A stretch of DNA of 45,074 nt from Haloarcula amylovorans. Its GTDB lineage: Archaea; Halobacteriota; Halobacteria; Halobacteriales; Haloarculaceae. Made by a program: the position numbers and the translations under genes. Position 1 is the stretch's first letter; every line of letters begins with the position of its first letter. The notes beneath the pieces were generated by a model. That model had not been told where the DNA came from and did not search any database. It worked only from the letters and a program-made list of their open reading frames with translations. This document shows positions 31,533 to 40,389 of this stretch, in pieces. The stretch covers positions 1 to 45,074 of the forward strand of contig NZ_SRIF01000016.1 in the NCBI RefSeq assembly GCF_004681185.1, written 5' to 3'.

Positions 31533-33494
31533 TTAGATAGCAGTAACTCGATTTACGTTGTCGTCCAGCGCTTGCGCGTCTTCCGGGAGCAAGGCGACCA
31601 CGAGATACTCAGCATAGTCCTCGAAGTACTCGACGAGCTGTGCGATTCGATCTGAGTCGATCGCTTCCAGTGAATCCAGCAGCATGAACGGGACCGTCTC
31701 GTAGAGGTCGTGGACAAGATAGCCTGCCAGCGCGAAGATGAGTCCTGTGACCTCGCGCTCACTCTCGCTGAGATGCTCAACCGTATCTTCGTAAGCTGCG
31801 CCATTCTCCGTCGTTCGGACAATGTGGAGATCGAACGCGGTCTTATCGACTTTCCGTCGGCCCTCGCGTACAGTCTGTTCGACACGTTCGATCCAGATGC
31901 GGTCGAGATTCTCGTAATCCAGAATCTCCAGCATCGCATCCATGTGCTCGTTGAACTCATCGACGGCGTCAGCTTCGATCTGGTCGATCTTCGTCCGCTC
32001 GTCGGTCAGCTGTTCGAGTAATTCGTCGCGTTCCTCTCGGAGATCGTCGGCTCGGTCGAGCATGTCTTCAATCTCTTCGATTTCCTCAGTCACGTCCTCT
32101 AAATCTGATTCGAGACTGTCGATTTCGAACTCTAGCTGGTTGGCTTCTTTGTGGAGCGACAGCACCTCTTCGAAATCGTCCGATTCGAGGTCATCAACGT
32201 CGGCTTCGAGCGATTCGACGTCGTCGGTGAGTTCTTCACGTTGGGCTTTGAGTGAGTCAAGTTGCGCGTCGCGGCTCTCAATTTCATCCTCGATATCCGT
32301 GAGCTTACGCTCGATTTGCTCACGCTCATTTTGTTGTTGTTTGGCTTCACGCTGAGTGGCTTTCAAGTCCTCAAGTTCGGACTTGATGTCGTTGAGTTCC
32401 TGCACCAGGTCTTGGCGGCGCTCCTGAAGACGCTCAACAGTGTCCTCAATCTGGTCGCGTTCGACCGTCGAGCCACACGTCCAGCAGGTGACCGAATCAT
32501 CGCCATTACCAAGCAATTCGTCAGTCGGTGACCCGCTTGACTCAGACTGGTCGGTTTCGTCGAGCGTCTCAAGGACCTCGTAGTCCTCATCCTCAAGTCG
32601 TTCTTCGTTGTACTGGATAAGACTCTGCAGGTCAGAAATCTGGGAGTTCAGTGTTTGCCGTTTCTCGCGGAGCTGTTCAATCTCGGTTTCGAGATGCTGG
32701 TGGTCGCCCATCGGCGTCTCGGGCAGTTCCTCGAGTTCGTCTTCGAGGTCACTTCGCTCCTGTTTGAGAGAGGAGATGCTCTCGTTTTGTGTCTCGATCT
32801 GGCGACGTGTCGATTCGAGGTCTGAGCGTGTCGAGCGAAGGTCGTCAAGCTTCGCTTCTAACTCTTCCTGATCCTCCCGACTCGACTCGATATCCCGGTT
32901 ACTTTCATCTATCTCAGCTTCTTTTTCCTCGAGTTCGTCCTTCTTCTCCTGTATCTGTTCCTGTATCTGGTTTCGACGTTGTTCGAGTTTCGGGATATCC
33001 GTTTTTCTGTCTTCAATAGTAGCTAGTTCGTCATTGATGTCGTCTTTTTCATCCCCTAATTCCCTGATTCTGTTTTTAATGTCGTCGATATCGACGGGGC
33101 GCATGATGATCTCTCGAAGGTCATCACCACGAGCAACAGACTGGCGCGCTTCGTTGGTTTCCAGCAGGAATGCAAAGAGATCGGCGACCTCAGGGTCGTC
33201 GAGGTAGCCCTCGCCATCGAATGCGACTGCATCACCGGCGGGAGTGAGTGTCCGTTCGTAGGTCTCGCCATGGAGGTTCAATTGAACGCGGCCCTTGTCG
33301 GCGTCGCCTTTGAGTGTTGCCTGATTGCTTCCCATCGCAGCCATAATTGATTGGAGGAACGACGTTCGGTTCGTAGCGTTCTTGCCAGTCAGGACGGTCA
33401 CACCAGGCGGAATCGAAACCTGCGTACTATCGATGCCGCCGATGTTCTCGACCGAAAATTCCGCCGTTTCAGATATGTGTTCAGGTGTACTCAT
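31533..33494 (-). CDS. Archaea-specific SMC-related protein
   Basis: A 653-residue SMC/Rad50-like ATPase. The N-terminus has the P-loop GKNATNRTSF (residues 37-46). Two long coiled-coil arms surround a zinc-hook-like CWTC at 337-340. The C-terminus contains a conserved LSESEREVTG signature and the Walker B-type MLLDSLEAID. The short length and hook position match the archaea-specific SMC-related proteins (the Sph group). They are thought to act in chromosome organisation or DNA repair. A TTTTTAATAG element about 25 bases before the start suggests a leaderless message. A histone-fold gene follows 55 bases downstream. Confidence 0.9.
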   Translation of the reverse strand: MSTPEHISETAEFSVENIGGIDSTQVSIPPGVTVLTGKNATNRTSFLQSIMAAMGSNQATLKGDADKGRVQLNLHGETYERTLTPAGDAVAFDGEGYLDDPEVADLFAFLLETNEARQSVARGDDLREIIMRPVDIDDIKNRIRELGDEKDDINDELATIEDRKTDIPKLEQRRNQIQEQIQEKKDELEEKEAEIDESNRDIESSREDQEELEAKLDDLRSTRSDLESTRRQIETQNESISSLKQERSDLEDELEELPETPMGDHQHLETEIEQLREKRQTLNSQISDLQSLIQYNEERLEDEDYEVLETLDETDQSESSGSPTDELLGNGDDSVTCWTCGSTVERDQIEDTVERLQERRQDLVQELNDIKSELEDLKATQREAKQQQNEREQIERKLTDIEDEIESRDAQLDSLKAQREELTDDVESLEADVDDLESDDFEEVLSLHKEANQLEFEIDSLESDLEDVTEEIEEIEDMLDRADDLREERDELLEQLTDERTKIDQIEADAVDEFNEHMDAMLEILDYENLDRIWIERVEQTVREGRRKVDKTAFDLHIVRTTENGAAYEDTVEHLSESEREVTGLIFALAGYLVHDLYETVPFMLLDSLEAIDSDRIAQLVEYFEDYAEYLVVALLPEDAQALDDNVNRVTAI

Positions 33495-33860
33495 ATTTTG
33501 AGGAAGAGTCTCCAGCTATTAAAAACCTCTATCTAACCATCTTATTGTGCCAGTTTATGTAATCTGCGATGAGAGCTGTCCAAAATAATTCTAAGGAGCT
33601 GATGCTAAACGGTGCCCACTCAGAAAATTGAGAAGAGGTCCCAATAGCGAGATATTAGATGAAGGAGTTAAGATATTGAGAAATTCCCGACATGAAATCA
33701 ATTAAGCGGTGTAAGTCGAGTCGTTAGGTGACAAGATTATGTGCCAGAAATGTTTATATTATTATATTCTATCAGGGTGCGGGGTATGGTTTATGCCATA
33801 GCTTTGCGCCTACGCGTACACAGACAAAATACTTATAAAAATATCTGCCATAGGTGCTGT
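33495..33860. promoter_or_regulatory. Divergent promoter region between the SMC-related gene and rdfA
   Basis: This 366-base AT-rich gap lies between two divergent genes. At its left end, on the minus strand, is the TTTTTAATAG element for the SMC-related gene. At its right end CTTATAAAA at 33832-33840 is a good TATA box 21-29 bases before the rdfA start. The middle (33560-33790) shows no coding frame or repeat. Confidence 0.55.
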
Positions 33861-34502
33861 ATGACTGACAACGAAAAGGGGTCTGGGGCAGATCAAGGAA
33901 ACTCACCACGTTCCAGTAAGGTTGCCCGGGTTATTTCAGAATATGATCTCGACAATTTCGGTGTAGAGCTCGAGAATCGTTGGTTAGGAAATAGTCGCGA
34001 GCAACAAAGTCTACGAACGCTCGCAGATGTTCTGAATCGACGAATACTGAAGTCTGCTATGACAGAGTCGGGTATGTTGGTAAGACAAGACCGGATCAAC
34101 CAATTATACACGGCCCTCACAGATGATGAAACCACGGAGGGGACTCGACTCGAAGTACTCAACGAACTAAATCAGGAAGGAGTTGATACTGATGCCGTTC
34201 AGAACGATTTTGTTTCTCACCAAGCCATTCACACATATCTCCGGGAGGAACGGGGTGTTGAACGTGAAAATAACAACACAGATCAGATAGCAAAGACACA
34301 AGACACAATTGAACGATTACAAGGACGGCTTCAAGCTGTAACCGAGAAGAGCATTAAGAATCTGATTTCTACTGGACGACTCGTCCTCGGGTCGTTCGAT
34401 GTCATAATAACTATCCAAGTAGTTTGTACCGATTGTAGTCAACAGTATGATATTGTTGATCTATTTGAGCGAGGACATTGCGATTGTAGAGTAAAGGATT
34501 AG
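33861..34502 (+). CDS. rdfA: Rod-determining factor RdfA-like protein
   Basis: The ATG at 33861 is chosen because the TATA box at 33832-33840 fits a leaderless start and because relatives begin shortly before SKVARVISEYDLDNFG. The 213-residue protein continues LRTLADVLNRRILKSAMTES, LYTALTDDETTEGTRLEVLN, and a C-terminal cysteine cluster (CTDCSQQYDIVDLFERGHCD). RdfA was described in Haloferax as needed for rod-shaped cells, and many paralogues exist in haloarchaea, so this may be a paralogue with another role. Regulation of cell shape is an inference from the family. Confidence 0.8.
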   Translation: MTDNEKGSGADQGNSPRSSKVARVISEYDLDNFGVELENRWLGNSREQQSLRTLADVLNRRILKSAMTESGMLVRQDRINQLYTALTDDETTEGTRLEVLNELNQEGVDTDAVQNDFVSHQAIHTYLREERGVERENNNTDQIAKTQDTIERLQGRLQAVTEKSIKNLISTGRLVLGSFDVIITIQVVCTDCSQQYDIVDLFERGHCDCRVKD

Positions 34503-34661
34503 GGATTCGGGCTGAGTGGGATTTACGACCGAATTTATGCGTCTGATCGGCCTCGCTATCAAGTATCTCGTAGTTGCTCTCACCGAACAGTTTTGTGGCC
34601 CGTGGCTTAGCCGCGATACACTCCAACACACTTTTTATTTCTTAGATGAGAATAACCACTG

Positions 34662-36002
34662 ATGTTCGAAAATAGAGATGCTCTTGCAGAGACTCCTGAG
34701 CACGAACTTGCCATAGACTGTTTAAGTGCTGGTATCAATGCTGCTCACCCGAAGTCAGTTATCGAAAAGACGGTCGTAGTGGATGGAGACACACTCATAA
34801 TCAACGGCACAAAATACGATATAGACGAATATAACCGTATACTTGTTCTTGGAGGTGGCAATGCGGCCGGACAAGCAGCCGTTGCTCTTGAAGATTGCCT
34901 GGGAAGCCAAATTGATGATGGGACCGTAGTTACAGATGATCCAGCTAATTTATCAAAAGTAGAGTGTATCGAGGGAAGCCATCCTATTCCAAGCGAAGCC
35001 GCAGTAGAGGGAACTAAACAGATTCTGCAGTCCGCGTCGACTGCTACCAAGGATGATCTCATCATAGCTCTCATTACTGGCGGCGGAAGCGCACTTCTAC
35101 CCGCTCCTACAGAGTCTATCAAGCTTGCTGATTTACAAACAACGACCGAGGAACTACTACGAGCCGGCGCTACGATAGCAGAAATCAATACGGTTCGGAA
35201 ACATCTCTCTGATATTAAAGGGGGAAAACTCGCAGCAGTAGCCTCGCCAGCGAAAGTTGTCGGTCTGATATTTAGTGACGTAACTGGTAATGAGATAGGG
35301 GCTGTCGCTAGTGGCCCAGTTTCTCCCGACAGTACGACTTATCACGATGCGATTGACATTGTCGATCGCTATAATCTCGAAGTCCCAGCGTCCGTGCGCA
35401 ATCATCTAATACGTGGTCATGAGGATGAGCGTCAGGAAACTCCTGACGAGAGTAGTAGGGTGTTCGACAATATCGAAGTTCATATTCTAGCAGATAATTT
35501 TACAGCACTCTCAGCAGCGAGTGATGTCGCTCGTAAAGAGGGGTATGAACCAGTAATTCTCTCATCTCACATTCGCGGTGAGGCCAGCGAAGCTGCAAAA
35601 GTCCACGTCGGTATCTCAGAAGAGGTAGCCGCTACTGGGAACCCAACCAGTCCGCCTGCCGTTTTGATCTCTGGTGGCGAAACTACGGTTACCGTTGATG
35701 GAGAGGGGAGGGGTGGACCAAACCAAGAATTCGTGCTGAGTGCAGCGCTTGAACTTGATCTTTCCACCACCGTTGTCGGTGGTGTTGATACAGATGGAAT
35801 TGATGGTAATGTCGATGCTGCTGGAGCACTAATTGACGCCGAGACGATTGATGATAGACCTGCTGCTCAGCACGCATTAAGTCAGAACAATGTCTACTCC
35901 ACTCTCGATGCTGCTAAGGCACTTCTTCGAACAGGAGCGACCGGTACAAACGTAAACGACCTTCGGGTAATCGTGATTGGCAATCCCGAGGCAGACGAAT
36001 GA
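34662..36002 (+). CDS. gckA: Glycerate 2-kinase (MOFRL family)
   Basis: A 446-residue enzyme phosphorylating D-glycerate to 2-phosphoglycerate with ATP. The family pattern is intact: ILVLGGGNAAGQAAVALED, GSHPIPSEAAVEGT, LITGGGSALLPAP, VRKHLSDIKGGKLA, ASGPVSPDSTTYHDA, LISGGETTVTV with GRGGPNQEFVLSAA, VDTDGIDG and GATGTNVNDL. The last blocks are the MOFRL domain. A TTTTTATTT stretch about 30 bases before the ATG suggests a leaderless message. It stands at the head of the island that carries an IclR regulator, a TRAP-TAXI transporter and a tartrate-dehydrogenase-type enzyme, and would feed their product into glycolysis. Confidence 0.93.
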   Translation: MFENRDALAETPEHELAIDCLSAGINAAHPKSVIEKTVVVDGDTLIINGTKYDIDEYNRILVLGGGNAAGQAAVALEDCLGSQIDDGTVVTDDPANLSKVECIEGSHPIPSEAAVEGTKQILQSASTATKDDLIIALITGGGSALLPAPTESIKLADLQTTTEELLRAGATIAEINTVRKHLSDIKGGKLAAVASPAKVVGLIFSDVTGNEIGAVASGPVSPDSTTYHDAIDIVDRYNLEVPASVRNHLIRGHEDERQETPDESSRVFDNIEVHILADNFTALSAASDVARKEGYEPVILSSHIRGEASEAAKVHVGISEEVAATGNPTSPPAVLISGGETTVTVDGEGRGGPNQEFVLSAALELDLSTTVVGGVDTDGIDGNVDAAGALIDAETIDDRPAAQHALSQNNVYSTLDAAKALLRTGATGTNVNDLRVIVIGNPEADE

Positions 36003-36338
36003 TATGGTTTGGTTGAGTTCACTCAAGAGAACGTAGCTCTACATGTTGGAAATGCGAATTAGGAATCACCTATTCCAATAGCGGCACATCATGGTCTCTA
36101 TGATGTCATAGCATGAAACGGTTTATTCGAGAGATACTGCTACCACCATATAAAATCCTGTCTAATGGAACGGGGGTAGAATCGTCTGAAAGTGAATATA
36201 TCATCAGTAGAACGCCCAAATATTGTAAAGTTTCCTAATATAGTCACATATAGTGGGAATCTCCGATCTACATTTTGTGCATCATTAATAATCCTCTGGT
36301 ATTGGGATAGAGTATCACGACATACAATAGCACTACTT
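36003..36338. other. Intergenic region upstream of iclR
   Basis: AT-rich. A 42-codon plus-strand frame from 36113 (MKRFIREILLPPYKILSNGT) exists but lacks conservation cues. I saw no terminator beyond short T-runs after gckA. Its right end adjoins the promoter-like block at 36339. Confidence 0.4.
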
Positions 36339-36363
36339 GTCCCACGGTGCGAAACTTTATATG
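36339..36363 (+). promoter_or_regulatory. GTCCCAC-N10-TATA promoter block 1 (iclR)
   Basis: GTCCCAC at 36339-36345, ten bases, then TTTATATG at 36356-36363; the iclR ATG is 23 bases further, as expected for a leaderless gene. The GTCCCAC box sits just upstream of the BRE position, a usual place for an activator or repressor site. Two more blocks with the same spacing occur downstream at 37254 and 37471. Confidence 0.6.
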
Positions 36364-36385
36364 CCCCGCCAGAAAATATACAGAT

Positions 36386-37144
36386 ATGAGCGAAAAGGTA
36401 CCAATGCACTCAACGAAAAAGCTGTTCACCATTGTTGAAGAATTACGAGAGCGAAATGGCGCTAGGGTATCAGAACTAGCAACTTCGCTCGACTTACCCA
36501 AAAGCACGATTCACCGGCATCTCAAGACACTTGAAGAGCTCGAGTACGTAATGAAAGCAGGCGATATCTACCATATTGGCTCTCAGTTCCTTTACGTCGG
36601 TACTGCTGTACACAATCGAGAGACAGCGTACGCTCATATTGAACCGAGAATCAAAGAGCTTGCTACAGAAACCGAGGAACGAGCTCAGTTTATGATCGAG
36701 GAGCATGGATATACGGTCTACGTTCATCGTGAAACTGGAGATCACGCTGTTCAGACCAATACACAGCTTGGAAAACAAATGCCGATCCATGCTACTTCGG
36801 GTGGCAAAGCAATTCTTTCTGAAATGACAGATAAAGAGGTCTCAGAGATCATACAACAGCATGGCCTCCCGGAGATTACTGAAAACACGATAACAGACGA
36901 AAGTGTCTTTTTCGACGAGTTACAACAGATACGAGACAACGGCGTCAGTTACAATGATCAAGAGTACATTGATGGTCTGCGGTCCGTATCGGTACCAGTG
37001 ATCAAGCCAAACGGGCAACCTTTGGGCGCAATTGGAATTTCTGGTCCACTAAACCGATTCAAAGGAGAATTTTATCGTCAAGAACTACCAGATAAACTTC
37101 TTGGCGTCGTTAACGAAGTTGAGCTAAATATGAAATATTCGTGA
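36386..37144 (+). CDS. IclR family transcriptional regulator
   Basis: The ATG at 36386 (MSEKVPMHSTKKLFTIVEEL) lies 23 bases after a strong TATA element and is preferred over the one at 36347. The 252-residue protein has the N-terminal winged helix (ARVSELATSLDLPKSTIHRH, then LKTLEELEYVMK) and the C-terminal IclR effector domain (PIHATSGGKAILSEM, then YIDGLRSVSVPVIKPNGQPL and GAIGISGPLNRF). IclR proteins sense small organic acids and control adjacent catabolic genes. The neighbours suggest tartrate, glycerate or a related hydroxy acid as effector; this is inferred. Confidence 0.92.
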   Translation: MSEKVPMHSTKKLFTIVEELRERNGARVSELATSLDLPKSTIHRHLKTLEELEYVMKAGDIYHIGSQFLYVGTAVHNRETAYAHIEPRIKELATETEERAQFMIEEHGYTVYVHRETGDHAVQTNTQLGKQMPIHATSGGKAILSEMTDKEVSEIIQQHGLPEITENTITDESVFFDELQQIRDNGVSYNDQEYIDGLRSVSVPVIKPNGQPLGAIGISGPLNRFKGEFYRQELPDKLLGVVNEVELNMKYS

Positions 37145-37253
37145 TTGACACAGATAGTATTTTTTAATCGAAACAATATAGAGATTAAACCACATCCCAT
37201 TACAACACTAGGTTTGTAATGGCCGCCTGTGATGGGGTTAAGTGATTCACGCT

Positions 37254-37276
37254 GTCCCACTATGTGGATCTTTAAG
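37254..37276 (+). promoter_or_regulatory. GTCCCAC-N10-TATA promoter block 2
   Basis: GTCCCAC at 37254-37260, ten bases, then TTTAAG at 37271-37276. The predicted start of transcription, about 25 bases on, falls near 37295-37300. No gene of normal size follows on the plus strand. Confidence 0.45.
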
Positions 37277-37470
37277 TACTCTTACCACTGATATGCCGGA
37301 AGACCAACTGGGTTTTCCGGCTTAGATCGCTCTCTTAGCGCCAGATACTGCTTATTGACACCACTATTTGGATAGACACCGGGCCTAGAACAGAGAACGA
37401 ATGATGGCAGGCATTACAACCCTAGTATTGTAAAGTCAGTTTGCGAAGTCAGGGATGAGGTCATTCACTC

Positions 37471-37499
37471 GTCCCACAATACAGAACATTATATATAAA
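37471..37499 (+). promoter_or_regulatory. GTCCCAC-N10-TATA promoter block 3
   Basis: GTCCCAC at 37471-37477, ten bases, then ATTATATATAAA at 37488-37499, an excellent TATA box. Blocks 2 and 3 also share ATTCAC two to three bases before GTCCCAC. The only thing downstream is a long dyad and no recognised ORF. Confidence 0.48.
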
Positions 37500-37505
37500 T
37501 AGCGA

Positions 37506-37543
37506 GAGATGGTGTTAGAGCTCGTCTCGCTCTACGCCATCTC
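37506..37543. repeat. Imperfect 38-base dyad behind promoter block 3
   Basis: GAGATGG (37506-37512) pairs with CCATCTC (37537-37543), and TAGAGC (37516-37521) pairs with GCTCTA (37529-37534), with a small internal loop. The symmetry is strong enough for a stem-loop RNA or an operator. The predicted transcription start falls inside its left arm, which argues for DNA binding unless initiation is earlier. Confidence 0.5.
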
Positions 37544-37834
37544 GGGTATCGTGCGTTCTCGACGTCTGTAGATCGTTGCACACACCATTGTCGCCAGCAG
37601 GCCCGAGAAGACTCTACCCCAATCCCATCCATATCGGTTGATTGGATAGGATGAAATAGAAGAGAAGATACCGAACAGCGCTGGAGGGCGTGGATACTTC
37701 GACTTAGGGAGTGACCATCATTTCATAAACAACGCAGTCTGATCCAGGAGTCTGAAGCGTTTTAATCTGCAGTTGGCTTTAGAATAGAGCCTTCACTGCA
37801 AAATGAGGAGATGCAAAAGATCGGTGCTACTGTA

Positions 37835-38980
37835 CTACTCTGCTTCGCCAGCTGTCCAGGAGTCGTCCCAGACTCCTTTCTCTTTATAGAACTCAGCGAT
37901 TCCTTGGTGGACAGGATGTTCGGGAATGATGGCGGAGGTCATATTTTCTGCCTTTGAATGGTTCGCATACGTCTGGTCTGCCTCCTGAATCGTATCAGTA
38001 TGTTCGTGACTGACACGAGCTAGTTCACGTGCCGCGTCCGTGGGAACGTCAGGCCCAATTAGACACTGCAGGTCGAGATTCCAGCTAACTATCGAATCAG
38101 TCACTTTCGTCACTTCCTGATTCCAGCCATAGGGTTCGATTTCGGCTAAGCGTGCACCGGGGACTTCTTCGATTGCTTGTTTGAAGCTATCTGCGACCTC
38201 GACGAGATAGACATCGTTTCTCGCATCGATTTGCTTTGCCCAGCCAGTTAGTTCGACTCCGTTAGACCCGTAGACTGCCGCAGCGTCAACACGCCCCTCT
38301 TCGATTGCTCCAGGGATGTCGCTCGTGTCGACGTTGATGATATCGACTTCTTCCCACATTCCGGCTACGCGCATTACTTCTTCTGTAAGGAGTCGCGTCC
38401 CAAATCCGGGTTGGATGGGATAGACCGTCTTTCCAGAGAAATCTGCAGTGGATTCTATTCCGGAACCCTCACGTGCAACCCAGAAAATGTCGAGCCCGTT
38501 GAATCGGAACGACTGATGGCCGATGTTTTCCACTGGTTGCTCGTTAAAGCGGTCATTCCCCGATATCGCTTTGTTGATGGTGTTGTTGTCTGTCGCTACC
38601 GCAGGGAGATTGCCTTGATCGTATTGATACATGTTGGCAACGTTCCCCTGCGTCTGCTGAACAGTCATGTTCAGCGTATCACTGTGTTGGTTGAGAGCCC
38701 GTGCAAGCGCTTGCATCGAATTAAATGCGGTACTCCCTTGTGAAGAACCGCCCATCTGAATTTGGTACGAATCACCGCTGGATCCGTCATCAGAACTGGT
38801 GCTCGACCCATCACTCGAACCATCACTTGAACCATCGCTAGTCCCATCACCAGAGCCGCCATCGGAACCCTCGCCTGAGCCCCCATCACCCAGACACCCG
38901 GTAATGGCGATCGTTCCAATCCCAGCCGTTCCTTTGAGTACGTTACGTCTAGTCTGGTTACTGCTGTCTTCGTCGGACAT
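37835..38980 (-). CDS. TAXI family TRAP transporter solute-binding lipoprotein
   Basis: A 381-residue exported protein. The N-terminus has a Tat motif (TRRNVLKG), a hydrophobic stretch, and a lipobox (ITGC), so it is probably folded in the cytoplasm, exported by Tat and lipid-anchored. A serine/glycine/aspartate linker (about 33-70) follows. The TAXI domain shows QGSTAFNSMQALARALNQHS, AVATDNNTINKAI, GLDIFWVARE and YPIQPGFGTRLLTEEVM. Substrates of TAXI proteins are mostly organic acids and amino acids. It is divergent from the dehydrogenase gene, while its permease lies 2 kb away on the other strand. Confidence 0.92.
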   Translation of the reverse strand: MSDEDSSNQTRRNVLKGTAGIGTIAITGCLGDGGSGEGSDGGSGDGTSDGSSDGSSDGSSTSSDDGSSGDSYQIQMGGSSQGSTAFNSMQALARALNQHSDTLNMTVQQTQGNVANMYQYDQGNLPAVATDNNTINKAISGNDRFNEQPVENIGHQSFRFNGLDIFWVAREGSGIESTADFSGKTVYPIQPGFGTRLLTEEVMRVAGMWEEVDIINVDTSDIPGAIEEGRVDAAAVYGSNGVELTGWAKQIDARNDVYLVEVADSFKQAIEEVPGARLAEIEPYGWNQEVTKVTDSIVSWNLDLQCLIGPDVPTDAARELARVSHEHTDTIQEADQTYANHSKAENMTSAIIPEHPVHQGIAEFYKEKGVWDDSWTAGEAE

Positions 38981-39325
38981 CCGCTAGTGGCTAACAAATA
39001 CCTGCTTAATAAACCTTTCCATCAATGACGTATAATGATGGAGGTTCAGTACAGTCGGTCATGGTTCCTCAATCGTTCTCAAAGATCAGTTAGGACGGTT
39101 TCGAGGAGAACAGGAATCCCTGATTTTTTCGCTTCATTAGCTACTATTCCCCGACTTCAACTCAATTCTCATTCTATCTCTGAACTCAGTGTTATACATC
39201 TGATTCAGCCGGGTGAATCAATGAGGAGTTACACGCGTGATTAATCAGTATTCCTAATGTTTGGTAATATAGTTTAGCAAACGCACCCAAATACTTTTAT
39301 ATTGGGGGTTTCGATAGTCGTATCC
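38981..39325. promoter_or_regulatory. Divergent promoter region between the TAXI protein and the dehydrogenase
   Basis: A 345-base gap. On the minus strand GGTTTATTAAG lies about 30 bases before the TAXI start. On the plus strand CTTTTATATT at 39294-39303 lies about 25 bases before the ATG at 39326. No GTCCCAC box was found here. A frame at 39035-39244 exists but its translation looks non-coding. Confidence 0.5.
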
Positions 39326-40384
39326 ATGTCGTATGACATAGCGGTTATTCCCGGTGATGGTATCGGGAACGAAGTCGTGAATGCTACAGAATCGCTGATG
39401 ATTGACCTCGCAGCTGCCCATGGAGTCGATATTCAGACGACTGAGTTCGATTGGGGAAGTGAGCGCTACTTAGACGAAGGGTCTCTTATGCCCGATGACG
39501 GGCTTGATACGCTAGAGGATTTTGACTCGATTTTACTCGGTGCCGTGGGTCATCCAGAAGTTCCGGACCACGTTACACTGCGGAATCTTCGACTGCCAAT
39601 TACGAAAGGGTTCAATCAGCACATCTGCAAGCGCCCTTCCTATCTCTTCGAGGGCGTTGAAAGTCCGCTTCGAGGATATTCAGGAGGAGACATCGATCTG
39701 GTTGTCTACCGACAAAATACTGAGGGAGAGTACGCCGACGTCGGCGGACGCGAACATCAGGGCTTCCAGAATGAAGTTGCAATTCAATCCGCGGTTTACA
39801 CCCGTGAGGGTACAGAGGCAATTGTACGAGCGGCCTTCGAAGCCGCGACAGAGCGCCGGGGAAAGCTTACGAACATTACGAAATCAAACGCACAAGCCTA
39901 TGGGATGGTCTTTTGGGACGAGGTTGTCGCTGAGATCAGTGAAGAATATCCGAACGTAACGGTAGAACGCCTGCTCGTCGACGCGGGGAGCATGGATTTC
40001 GTCCGTCGTCCCGACGAGTTTGATGTCGTCGTCGCATCAAACCTCTTTGGCGACATCCTTACTGATATCGGTGGAATCATCTCTGGCAGCCTTGGAATCG
40101 CTCCTTCGACGAACATCAACCCCAGCGGGGATTATCCGTCGATGTTCGAACCGGTCCACGGGAGTGCGTTCGATATTATGGGTGAAGGTATTGCAAACCC
40201 AGTGGGGATGCTGCTATCGATGTCCCTGATGTTCGAACACCTCGACGAGGATGACCTCGCAGAGACACTCTGGGACGGTGTCGCCGAACAACTAGCGGAT
40301 TCAGACGCCCCACGGACTCCGGACATCGGGGGCAACGCAACGACGCTAGACGTTGCAGGTGACCTCGAAGACCGCCTCCTCTAA
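39326..40384 (+). CDS. Tartrate dehydrogenase-type NAD-dependent hydroxyacid dehydrogenase
   Basis: The ATG at 39326 (MSYDIAVIPGDGIG) is preferred because the TATA box fits and the protein begins at the first strand. The 352-residue enzyme belongs to the isocitrate/isopropylmalate dehydrogenase family: VIPGDGIGNEV, LLGAVGHPEVPDHVTL, YRQNTEGEYADVGG, DIGGIISGSLGIAPSTNINP and EPVHGSAFDIMGEGIANP. The PEVPDHVTL block and WGSERYLDEGSLMP favour the tartrate/D-malate dehydrogenase branch over leucine or TCA enzymes. Such enzymes oxidise tartrate and can also oxidise and decarboxylate D-malate or meso-tartrate (giving D-glycerate). It is 5 bases from uspA and forms an operon with it. Confidence 0.85.
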   Translation: MSYDIAVIPGDGIGNEVVNATESLMIDLAAAHGVDIQTTEFDWGSERYLDEGSLMPDDGLDTLEDFDSILLGAVGHPEVPDHVTLRNLRLPITKGFNQHICKRPSYLFEGVESPLRGYSGGDIDLVVYRQNTEGEYADVGGREHQGFQNEVAIQSAVYTREGTEAIVRAAFEAATERRGKLTNITKSNAQAYGMVFWDEVVAEISEEYPNVTVERLLVDAGSMDFVRRPDEFDVVVASNLFGDILTDIGGIISGSLGIAPSTNINPSGDYPSMFEPVHGSAFDIMGEGIANPVGMLLSMSLMFEHLDEDDLAETLWDGVAEQLADSDAPRTPDIGGNATTLDVAGDLEDRLL

Positions 40385-40389
40385 GAACG

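Larger units (their letters stand above)
37145..37834. other. 690-base intergenic region with two orphan promoter-like blocks
   Basis: No gene is recognised. It holds two GTCCCAC-N10-TATA blocks (37254, 37471), a 10-codon ORF at 37293-37325 that lies 17 bases past the TATA of the first, and a strong dyad at 37506. The ORF contains GCCGGAA and TTCCGGC arms, so it may be an RNA hairpin. The right part (37560-37830) lies downstream of the convergent TAXI gene and shows no coding frame. Confidence 0.45.

Noticed and set aside
31942..32871. Serine-rich plus-strand frames opposite the SMC-related gene
   Set aside because: They arise from the antisense of coiled-coil codons (glutamate, aspartate, leucine) and have no independent support.
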